Assembly: GCA_029204225.1 (NCBI GenBank) | Contig: CM055108.1 | Span: 25,427,803 to 25,491,802, forward strand | Length of the DNA stretch: 64,000 nucleotides | Origin: Diphasiastrum complanatum | Lineage: Eukaryota; Streptophyta; Lycopodiopsida; Lycopodiales; Lycopodiaceae | Reading direction: 5' to 3' | Shown here: positions 1 to 8,240 of the stretch, in pieces | Layout of the letters: every line of letters begins with the position of its first letter | Position numbering within the stretch: position 1 is the stretch's first letter | Position numbers and translations under genes: made by a program | Notes under the pieces: model-generated | Databases searched by the model: none | Told to the model about the DNA's origin: nothing | What the model saw: only the letters and a program-made list of their open reading frames with translations

Positions 1-492
1 ATGATCTGTTTTTCAAGCATTTAAAGCTTTCCACATCGACTTGTTTCAAAAGAGTTTTGATGATCTCTCTGTCAGAACAAACCAGCGCCCTTGTAGTCTG
101 AATTTTCAATGCTTGGTTTTAGTTTTTCCGTGGAGTGTTGGATTGTAGTTTTGCTAGATCGAAGGACGTTCTATTAAGGATAACCCAATGCTGTCAGAGG
201 AGGATTGGGAGCTTCTAGATTCCAATATATTTCGGAAACGTTTTTCAGTATACCTCCAATTGTTTGCTAGCAAACCAGTGATCTGTATATGCAATTTACG
301 ACAAGCCCAGGTCGGTGCATACCGTTTGGTAGTTCTGATCTAGCAAACTGAGGGAAATTCTGTGGCTTGGATTCCAGGGGCACTCATTCCTTTTTCTTTC
401 ATTTATTGCTGTTTTGTTTTTTTGAAGAGCTTTGGGTCAGATTTGCCTTTTCTCAGTGTTTCACAATAAGTGCAATTTTCTAGCTTGATTTT
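1..492. other. Non-coding left edge, probably intron or decayed element leader
   Basis: There is no convincing coding sequence and no recognisable SANT/Myb exon here. The stretch abuts the gag of the chromovirus to its right. No clear 5' LTR with a matching 3' copy and no TGGTATCAGAGC-like primer-binding site could be found. It may be ALY intron, or a 5' leader whose LTR has diverged or lies outside the window. Confidence 0.4.
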
Positions 493-584
493 GTGCTGTC
501 TTTGTTTTTGTTCATAATGAAAGATGATAGAGTTGATATTCCGCTTAGCCTCCCGTTGCTCTTCCATCACCACCACCCAGCCCT

Positions 585-1823
585 GTGCTTAGCCCTGCCC
601 ATAATCCGCCTACAGTGGCTGCTTGTTCGCCTGCTGGTACTTCCCCTTCTGTGCAAGCTCGCATGCATAGTGTGGAAAAGACCTTCGTAGAGATGCAAGC
701 GATGATGGTAGCTGGTGGTTATGTGTCTTCCTCGCAGTATGCTCCGCCTTATCCATCTTCTGCTGTTCGTCCTATGTTACCTCCACCCTATCCAGAAGAC
801 AAAGATATTAAACCTACCCGTTTTGTTGGAAACACTCCCCAACGCAATACTGATATCATAGATCTGTGGTTGCATAAGTGGGAGGAATATTTTGATTTGA
901 AGCGGTCCCCAACTGATGAGGGTTGGTGGGTCCGCAAAGCTGCTTACCATTTCACTGATTTTGTTGACAGGTGGTGGCGCAAGTTGTTGAAGTCTAATCA
1001 GGCTCCATCCACCTGGCTTGACTTCAAGCGAGCTTTCAGAGCTCAGTTTATTCCTCCACATGAGCATGTGCGTGTGACAGATGCTTGGCTTTTGCATCGT
1101 CAGAGGCAGTACATGGTGCAGGAATATGCTAATAGGTATTGTGAGACACTTATCAAGATTTCAGAAGAGATTCCCGAGTGGCTAGTATTCCACAAGTTCA
1201 TATTTGGCCTTCGTGAAGAGTTGAGGCCTTTAGTGCTTAATGAAGGGTGCAAGATCTTAGAAGAGGCAGTTGCTACAGCTCTCAACTTTGAAGGTAATGT
1301 GCGCACCAAGGCTGAATCTGGAGCGTCAAGCTGGCCTCAGAAGAAGGGTTCGCGAAAGTCTGGCTAAGTTGGTCAGAAAGGCTTTTCGCAGAAGGATCCT
1401 ATCCAAATGCAGCAGACTTTGAAGCGCAAGGCGGGATCTCCTATGGCTCGTCGTGCTTATGACAAGTCTCCCCTTAGTCCTGAGCAAAAGGAAAAGGCCA
1501 AGAAAGACGGATTATGCTTTTTTTGTCTTGGCAAGCATCTTTTCAAAGATTGTCCTCGACGTACGGGCAAGAAGCTCCATGTTATGCAACATCAAGATGA
1601 GGGCAAGGATGAGGAAACTTTGGATGACTTGTTGGTAAGTGATGATGAGGACACTCGTCGTGTCATGACTATTTCGGTGCGGAAGCTTGTTCCAGAGGCA
1701 CCAATTTGTTATCTGTCGACCAAGGCGCGTGAAGCTTATCAGTTTCCTGATAGTGCACTGATACGCATGAGGGGGAAGCTGGAAGGTCATGACGTGCTCG
1801 CCTTATTTGACATCGGTTCCTAG
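585..1823 (+). pseudogene. Gypsy gag with zinc knuckle and start of protease (broken)
   Basis: The first open stretch (585-1367, 260 codons) is a retrotransposon gag: a Pro-rich N-terminus, then a capsid-like region with WWRKLL, FKRAFRAQF and YANRY motifs typical of plant gypsy gag. A stop at 1365-1367 separates it from a second stretch (1407-1823) with a zinc knuckle CFFCLGKHLFKDC around 1516-1554. Its spacing is CX2CX3HX4C, one residue shorter than the canonical CX2CX4HX4C. The second stretch runs into a protease motif LFDIGS near 1804-1821 and stops immediately after it. Gag would package element RNA into cytoplasmic particles; here it is inactivated. An in-frame Pro-rich extension upstream of 585 suggests the true start is further 5'. 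Confidence 0.85.
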
Positions 1824-2580
1824 CATAATATTATCAATTCTCGCGTGGTGAGGAAGTTTCACTTGGCTACTGTTCCATCTGATTACCGGTATACTGTTGA
1901 GATGCCAGATGGTAAGGGAACATAGGTTTGGGATGAAAGAATATCTCGGGCGTATTTGTCATACCGAGAAGTTAAATTTTGAAATTACTAAACTGGCTAA
2001 GTTTGATATTGTACTTGGTAAGCGGTGGCATGCAAGTTAGCAGCCCGCTATAGATTTCAAGTCACATGTGTATAAGTTTGGGCATGAGGGTATGTCTCAT
2101 GTCTTAAAGGGGGAGAGACCATTTGTTGAGGGTCCTCTTGTTACCTGTATGCAAGTAAAGAGAATGGAGATTCAATATTTGTGGTTGTGTTATGTGAATG
2201 TTGATTCCAGTTTTGATTCTTATGTTGATAATAATAAGATAAACACACTCACTAATAAACCACAAGAAGCTTCATTTACTTTTGCATCCTCTAGTGCACA
2301 TGCATTTTCATTACAGCCAAGATGTGACCCAACAAGTGTGTTGGAGAAGTCCATCCGCACTCAGTTTAAAGACGTGCTAATTAGTAATATGCTAGAGGGA
2401 TTGCTGCCTGGTCGGAACGTTGACCATCCTATTGAGCTCGTTCCAGGGGCAAGTTTGGTATGTAGGCCTCCTTATAGGATCTCAAGCTGGGGTACATCCG
2501 TCGAAGTTATTCACCTTTTGCCTCTCCTATTTTACTTGCTAAGAAAAAGGATGGTAGTTTCCGGATGTGTGTAGATTACA
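1780..2580 (+). pseudogene. Gypsy protease and start of reverse transcriptase (broken)
   Basis: After LFDIGS (replacing the usual D-S/T-G-A active site), the following residues HNIINSRVVRKF match the retropepsin continuation, but stops interrupt at 1821, 1925 and 2038. From 2068 a 168-codon open stretch covers the protease-RT linker and includes a DHPIELVPGA segment just before RT. A frameshift near 2530 is needed to reach the RT fingers. The part is identified by position between gag and RT and by these short motifs. It is non-functional as it stands. Confidence 0.75.
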
Positions 2581-2975
2581 GGGGATTGAATAAGATCATT
2601 GTAAAGCACATGTATCCGATGCCCAAGATTGATGATCTACTGGATGCGTTGCAAGGTGCAACCATTTTCAGTAAGATAGATCTCAAAAGTGGACATCATC
2701 AAATACGGATTTGAGATAAAGACGTCTAGAAGACGGCCTTCCGAACTCGTTTCGGTCATTATGAGTTTTCGGTTATGCCACTTGGGTTAACCAATGCCCC
2801 AGCCACGTTCATGATGCTCATGAACGATGTCTTGCGAGACTAGATGGGCAAGTTTGTTGTCAATTTGATTGACGATATATTGGTTTTTTCATCTCAAGAC
2901 CGTATTGGGCAAGTTACAAACTTCTGTCTTGTATGCCAATGCTCAAAAGACAGAGTTGTGAAAAACTCGTGTCCA
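2541..2975 (+). pseudogene. Gypsy reverse transcriptase core (broken)
   Basis: The reading frame shows the RT signature blocks KKDGSFRMCVDYRGLNK, FSKIDLKSGHHQIRI and [13 protein letters not shown]. The catalytic block reads NLIDDILVFS: the two catalytic aspartates are kept, but the usual YxDD tyrosine is leucine (LIDD). Several stops (2713, 2728, 2841) and a deletion with frameshift after about 2900 remove the region that normally leads into the thumb. RT would copy element RNA into cDNA; this copy cannot. Confidence 0.85.
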
Positions 2976-2979
2976 GTAT

Positions 2980-3963
2980 TTGGGTCACGTAGTGACAGCT
3001 GAGGGTATTTCGGTTGACCCAGCCAAGGTGGCTGTGGTTAAGAAGTGGCCGAGGCCTGTCGATATATGCCAATTACAATCTTTCTTAGGCTTTTGTAAGT
3101 TCTACCGGCGGTTTGTTAGGAATTACTCCTGGATAGCTGCTCCTCTAACAGGCCAGTTACGGAAAAACAACACTGTGGTTCGATGGGATGCTGAAGCTCA
3201 ACAACGTTTTGAGAACTTGAAGGAGTCTGTGGCCACGGCTCCAGTCCTCAAGATTGTGGATACCCAGAAACCTTTTGACCTAGAGACGGATGCAAGTGGC
3301 ATTGCCGTAGGTGCAGCGTTGAGCCAAGAGGGTAGACCGGTAGCCTTTGAGAGTAAGAAGTTAACACCAGCTCAATAGAGATATCCTACACACGAGCAAG
3401 AGTTGTATGTGATTATACATGCGCTCAAGGTGTGGAGACATTATTTATATGGCGCCGAGTTTTATGTGTACATAGGTTATCATACTTTAAAGTATTTTTG
3501 CACTCAGCCAGATTTGAAAGGTTGCCAAGCTCGGTGGGCCGAGCTGATGCAGGAATTTCACTTGGAAATTCGCTTCCGAAGAGGGAAGGAAAATGTGGTC
3601 GCTGATGCACTATCTCGTATACTGCATCGGATGAGCTTTACTGTGGTTGACAGTGGTCTCATGGAGGAGATTAAGAAGGCTCAAGAAAAGGAGCCGCATT
3701 GTCAGCATGTGTGGCCTAATGTGCGCAAGGTAGTCGACCAAACAGAAGAGTCAGTCGAGGCTGTCTCTTCCGTAGAGGCACACACCAATACATATCTAAC
3801 ATACACCGTGAAGGATGGTATGTTATTGGGAAATGGAAGTGTTTTCGTGCCAGACGTGAAGGATCTTCGTCGTAAGATACTTCATGAATGCCATGATAGT
3901 CCCTGCGCAGGGCACCCTGGTATTGATAGGACTAGTGAGCTTTTAAGAAGGCATTATTTCTAG
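2980..3963 (+). pseudogene. Gypsy RNase H and integrase zinc-finger region
   Basis: Two open stretches (2980-3378 and 3403-3963) are separated by one stop. The first has GHVVTAEGISVDP (RT thumb/connection), FLGFCKFYRRFV and the RNase H segment DLETDASGIAVGAALSQ. The second continues RNase H with the degenerate YIGYHTLKYF block (normally TDHxSLKY), then KENVVADALSR and the start of the integrase HHCC zinc finger with HECHDSPCAGHPGIDRT. The catalytic Asp of the TDH block is changed to Gly, so RNase H would be impaired. The frame is otherwise well kept, which suggests fairly recent decay. Confidence 0.85.
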
Positions 3964-4490
3964 CCACGATTGCAGCGGGATGTAAGAGAGTACGTCCAGC
4001 GTTGCACGGTTTGTCAAGTGGACAAGGCCGAGAGAGTAAGAACTCCAGGCTTGCTACATCCACTTGAGATACCTACAGGAAGGTGGGAAAGCATCTCTGT
4101 GGATTTTATTGTTGGGCTACCCAAGACCCAGAAGGGATTCAATTCCGTTATGGTAGTGGTAGACAGGTTTTCCAAGATGGCTCATTTCATCGCAACGACC
4201 AAGGTCACAGGTTCACAAGTGGTTGAGTTGTCTATTGAGAATATTGTCAAGTTACATGGTCTTCCGAAGTCCATTGCGCCAAGCTGGGAACATAGTTGCG
4301 GATGAGTAGCTCTGAGCATTTTCAGACGGATGGTCAGACAGAGCGAGTGAATCAGTTCTTGGAAGATATGCTTAGGGCATATGTTAGTAGTACGCAAACA
4401 GAGTGGGTAAAGCATTTACCGCTATTGGAGTTCGCGTACAATGATAAGAGACATGCGTCCACTAGATTGAGTCCATTTGAGCTCAATTAA
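3964..4490 (+). pseudogene. Gypsy integrase core with deletion
   Basis: The segment carries the second half of the HHCC finger (CTVCQVDKAERV), the first catalytic Asp in SVDFIVGLP and the block VVVDRFSKMAHFI. The part holding the second catalytic Asp is deleted: the frame runs from GLPKSIAPSWEHSCG into a stop near 4303. In another frame it resumes at the block with the catalytic Glu (FQTDGQTERVNQFLED, from about 4320) and the downstream FAYNDKRHASTRLSPFEL. Without the middle of the DDE core it cannot integrate DNA. Confidence 0.85.
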
Positions 4491-4542
4491 GGTTTCAGGC
4501 CATTGAGTCCTGCAATCATAGGGATTCCGCACTGTTGAGTTT

Positions 4543-5073
4543 TTGGCTCAGATGCAGCAGAAGCTAGAGATGGCACAAGATAACTTGTCCAAGGTTGTAG
4601 CTAGGGCAGAGAGTTATACTCGTGAGAACCGTACCTATCGAGAATTTGAGAATGGAGATTGGGTGTATTTACTAGTCCCTTCGAAGTCGAAGGTGCAACG
4701 CACAGGAAAGTGCGCCAAGTTATCTTCTTGGTATTGTGGACCATGGTTGATTATTAAGAAGGTGATCCAAGTGGCTTATAAGCTACAGCTACCTGTGGGG
4801 TGCAAGGTGCATCCAGTGTTTCATGTTAGCGAACTGAAGAAATGTTTGCACGATGGCGATAGCTTGGTGGAAGGTCTAGTGTCTCTAGAGGAGAAAGACA
4901 CCACAGGTTATGGGCCAGAAAGAGTCCTAGATCGAAGGGAGCAACGCTGGCATAATCGCCTCCTTCAAGAGTATCTAGTAACTTGGAAAGGGCATCCGTT
5001 GTCAGATGCTACTTGGGAGACGCGACAGGCGTTGCAGAAGTCTTACCTAGAGTTTGTCATCGAGGACCAATGA
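4543..5073 (+). pseudogene. Integrase C-terminus with chromodomain
   Basis: This open stretch of 176 codons contains the GPY/F-like module (WYCGPWLIIKKV, AYKLQLPVG, HPVFHVSELKKC), followed by a chromodomain-like end with the block YLVTWKGHPLSDATWE. A chromodomain at the integrase C-terminus defines chromoviruses, where it targets integration to particular chromatin. The stretch has no internal stop and ends at a TGA just before the polypurine-like tract. The rest of the polyprotein is broken, so it is a remnant. Confidence 0.85.
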
Positions 5074-5094
5074 CTCGCCAGAGGAAGGAAGGAT

Positions 5095-5230
5095 TGTTAG
5101 AGCCCAGTTACGGCTCTACCATGATCTCGGCATGGCCGGTTACTAGAGGGCTTGAGGCCTAGTATTGGCAAGGGTCGGTGACCGATGAGGACATCTGTCC
5201 CAAGTAGGGACTGGTGCGTCACAAGCAGTG
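5095..5230 (+). repeat. Possible start of the chromovirus 3' LTR
   Basis: TGTTAGAGCC follows a GA-rich tract (about 5080-5094), as expected for a polypurine tract and LTR start just after the pol stop codon. The LTR is not delimited on the right, because LINE-derived sequence on the other strand takes over by about 5240. No second copy was seen in the window. Confidence 0.35.
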
Positions 5231-5239
5231 ACCCGGTGT

Positions 5240-5663
5240 GGCCACCTGACAAGCTGTTTTTGTGGACAGGTTGGATGATATTAGTACACCAGGAGTGTGG
5301 GAAACCAGAGACGACAACACAATTAAGCATGGTGGCTAGGATGGGTGAGAGTATATCTGCAGCATTGATTGGCAGTTCTGCCTCAAGGTCTTCTATATCT
5401 CTAGTACAGCGAGTCTTCATTCTCTTTATGGCTTCTATGACCATTTCAGAGGTGAAGACGCTGAATTCACTTGGATGGGGTGAGATGGAGATGGGCGAGT
5501 CAGTGGGTATGGTGTATAGTGAGGTAGCGTAGGTGGACCAGATGTGTAGGTCGTCATCAAAAGGGGGTGGAGCACGAGGGCTAAATGCATGCCAAAAGGC
5601 GCCTGTAGATACTAGAGGAGCTAAATAGGGAATCAACGACGCTTCTCCCTTTTTGATCCTCAT
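5240..5663 (-). pseudogene. LINE (L1-type) reverse transcriptase N-terminal fragment
   Basis: Reading leftward, the frame has the pre-RT block STGAFWHAFSP, then the RT start FTSEMVIEAIKRMKTRC, followed by ILSPILATMLNCVV and FPHSWCTNIIQPVHK. This is the typical beginning of a non-LTR retrotransposon RT. The catalytic FADD/YADD part is absent: the sequence runs into unrelated or LTR-derived DNA by about 5230. A matching endonuclease fragment lies just upstream in this orientation. The fragment is dead, broken at its 3' side. Confidence 0.75.
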
Positions 5664-5745
5664 AGGCGCGCCTTTTGCAGCAGAGTGTACGAGTAAGGGC
5701 TCGTGTGTGCGTGCATGTGCAACACGGAGATGTAGGGAACGACAT

Positions 5746-6132
5746 TCATCTCAAAGCATGGAGGTCGAGTAGGACGAGCTGGTGTGAATGTGTGTCGGTG
5801 GGGCGTGGATGGAAAGGAAACTGAGGCAGCAGTGTGAAGTGAGGTGGTAAGGAATCATGTGGGAAGTGATGGAGTAAAGAAAGAAGGGCTTCCTGGTAAG
5901 TCGTAATATAGGGGTGAGCGATGGTATATCTGGGAGCACGGTCAATGAAGGGACGAGGTGGAGATTGTGAAATTGGGACAGAGCCCAGGTGGAAGGATAA
6001 AAAGGAGTGATCAAAGAGAGTAGTGGGAATGATATCGAAATGTGATATTAGTGGAATGAAAGATGGTAACCCCACGAGATAGTCAACAACATTGTGCCTG
6101 CCACTATGAGGGTAGTATGTGTAGCTGGTCAA
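5746..6132 (-). pseudogene. LINE endonuclease C-terminal fragment
   Basis: The frame reads TSYTYYPHSGRHNVVDYLVG and later TTLFDHSFLSFHLG. This corresponds to the end of an AP-type (exonuclease-endonuclease-phosphatase) endonuclease of plant LINEs, where the conserved SDH catalytic motif appears here as FDH. It precedes the RT fragment at 5240-5663 in the same orientation, as in LINE ORF2. The first part of the endonuclease is missing or too diverged to recognise. Confidence 0.65.
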
Positions 6133-6298
6133 ATCAGGCCAACAAGCAAGGCCATTATAAATCGTCTAAAGTGGTTTTGAGAAAACGTTGGCATTTTGGG
6201 TATCCACAATACTACGTACCTGAATTTTGAGAGCTTTGCTGCCCCAAAGTCTCTCCTCTGAAAGAGTAACTGAAATAACCGAGGAGATTAGTTCCTTT

Positions 6299-6502
6299 CT
6301 AGAGCACCGTTGCCCAAGACATGGTTTCTTCCTTATGCTGTTCAATTTTATCTTCTAGTTCCTTGAAGCGGTTTGAGGATTCCGGTGTGGCAAGAATAGG
6401 TTGGGCTCTAAGCTCATGCGCCAATGTGTCCACTTTTGTTTTCAGTTTATCATTCGCCGTCTCCATCACTTGACCGTGCACCCAAATACCACTTGCTTGC
6501 AC
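6299..6502 (-). pseudogene. Short coiled-coil ORF upstream of the LINE endonuclease
   Basis: A 67-codon open stretch rich in Lys, Glu and Leu, predicted helical or coiled-coil (KLKTKVDTLAHELR, RFKELEDKIEQHKEE). It lies 5' of the LINE endonuclease fragment in the same orientation, where a remnant of LINE ORF1 would be expected. No RNA-binding motif is visible, so the assignment is by position only. Confidence 0.3.
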
Positions 6503-6629
6503 CAGTTTACCAACACTCTCTTATCTTGCCGCTCCACATCTTTCCACATCATAGGTCACTAGAAGCACATACTTTTTTTCTTACCACCAACACTCCATAC
6601 CACGACTATCGTAGCCTTTCCTTCCAAGC

Positions 6630-7300
6630 GTCACAAGAAGAAAAAACCCAATGTACCAGGTCTATCGATCTGCCCTCCTTGGTATGACGATGAGTGCCGC
6701 TCCCACCATACTTCGTCTTAAGAAGCAAGCCTATGAAAAGTTGGAAGAGAGATGACATATCAGGCTTCCCCATGACTCCTCCACAGGTGCATTCTGGCGT
6801 GAGTTCATTCCTCACTCTTGATTTTTCTGATGACACGATTCTAGTGGTGAGGGACTATATGAGAGAGTATTGGTACGTTTTCGGAGCGACAAAGGTATCT
6901 TTGAGCAGATCATAAGCACTATTGGGGTGAAGCAGGGGTGTTCCCTCTCACCTATATTTTTGGGCTATATATTGACAGTTCGAGAGGGTTATAGCTGTGT
7001 GGTTAGTTAGGATGCAGACGTGGAGACATCTTAATTGCCATTCTCCTCTATGTAATTGTGGTTCTAGTTTCACCTACCAGAGAGGGTCTTCAGCGGCAGC
7101 TTGATTGCCTTCATGACTCCTTTTCCGGATGGGTCCAAGGGGTTAACATTGGGAAGACCAAAGTGATGATCTTGTATACTTCCAAGAGTAAACAACATGA
7201 GACGTGCAGCTTCTACTAGGCTTGGGAAAGGGCATGCTTCCCTTGTCCAGCTGGAGAGATTATTTTTCCATGAATTTATTCGAAATGCTCCAAGTAAGTT
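6630..7300 (+). pseudogene. Second LINE reverse-transcriptase remnant, plus strand
   Basis: Reading rightward with several frameshifts: PPWYDDECR and LKKQAYEKLEE (linker between endonuclease and RT), STGAFWREFIPH (same block as in the minus-strand LINE), then GVKQGCSLSPIFFGLYID (RT palm) and VNIGKTKVMILY further on. The catalytic box that should read YADD is degraded: the codons near 7048-7065 give LLYVIVVLV. Most of the N-terminal RT (between about 6830 and 6905) is deleted. It belongs to a LINE related to the minus-strand fragment but is a separate copy, because both contain the STGAFW block. Confidence 0.7.
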
Positions 7301-7411
7301 TCGGCTTTTTGACAATGAACATCTTTGTTTCCCCTACACCTTATGATTTGTGGGAGATACTATTGTTTGTTTAGAGTTTCACAAGTCACTTTGCGTTCAC
7401 TCGTTTCATAT

Positions 7412-7579
7412 AAGGATCCATGTTGTGTTTTACTACGAGAGATGCTTTTAGTACTTCAAGATCTCGAGGCTTTTCATTAGAGTAGCCCAAACAAAAAGGA
7501 TCCATGTTGTGTTTTACTACGAGAGATGCTTTTAGTACTTCGAGATCTCGAGGCTTCTCATTAGAGTAGCCCAAACAAA
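7412..7579. repeat. Two-copy 84-bp tandem duplication
   Basis: The unit beginning AAGGATCCATGTTGTG and ending CCCAAACAAA occurs twice head to tail (about 7412-7495 and 7496-7579) with only two substitutions seen. It creates an artificial repeated open frame on the minus strand. The near identity points to a recent duplication. Confidence 0.9.
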
Positions 7580-8240
7580 CATCTTCTTATCATCTCCTTT
7601 TTCTCTAGAAAACTACCATGAGTAGATCCAAACTCAGGATGATGAGGACAATGACGACAAGTCTTCTCACGGAGCTCAGAGATAGTGCACCTCCTAGGGA
7701 TACTTCGCAGCTAGACTTACTCGTCCTTTCTACGAGGAGAGTTCCCGCTGACACTCGACGTCAGCAGCATATCCCAACTTTACCTCCCATCGCTACCCGT
7801 ATCACATCTTTCTTTAGCAGCAGCAGCAACTCCTGCATGAGTCTCACCCATATTGTTTCTTTATCATGGTGTTTGTACTTACATGAATTTTCTTTTTATA
7901 GTTTCCGAGATGTTCATATGCTCCCACTTGTTCTGAACAGTTGACATGTATTTATTCGTCTTATATGCCTCTTGGCATGGAAGAGACATTAATAAAGCGC
8001 TCTCTCTCTCTCTCTCTGTGCGGTACAATTTTGTTAGTTGGAGAGTGCAATACAATGCGTCATTGATCAGGAGGTCTAGAACATTCATATATCGTTCTTA
8101 TGCACTGAGCATACTTTAAGGTAGTTTACTGAACATGTAAAAGAATCAAGCATCTCAGACTATGCAGAACCTTGGAGTAGAACTTATGCTAGTTGAGAGA
8201 GACTGACAAGTTTCAATGGCTCTATTATTTTATTGCACAG
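7580..8240 (+). other. ALY intron end with an unassigned, possibly transposon-derived frame
   Basis: A frame at about 7630-7680 reads TQDDEDNDDKSSHGAQ, followed by Gln-rich sequence near 7817-7835. This resembles low-complexity C-termini of transposon proteins, but no family motif is visible. A short (CT) run lies near 8000-8016. The segment ends with a polypyrimidine/TTGCACAG acceptor just before the first recognisable ALY exon at 8241. Confidence 0.35.

Larger units (their letters stand above)
493..5094 (+). mobile_element. Degenerate Ty3/gypsy chromovirus (gag-pol with chromodomain)
   Basis: Gag, CCHC zinc knuckle, aspartic protease, reverse transcriptase, RNase H, integrase and a C-terminal chromodomain occur in that order on one strand. 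This is the layout of plant chromoviruses. The polyprotein is broken by many in-frame stops (for example after codon 260 of gag, in the protease, RT and integrase), by frameshifts, and by deletions in RT and in the integrase core, so it cannot move autonomously. A purine-rich stretch just before 5095, followed by TGTTAG, may be the polypurine tract and the start of the 3' LTR. No matching 5' LTR was recognised. The element lies upstream of the first visible ALY exon, in the same orientation, and is probably intronic. Confidence 0.9.

Noticed and set aside
7386-7574. Minus-strand ORF with a repeated peptide
   Set aside because: It is a by-product of the 84-bp tandem duplication.
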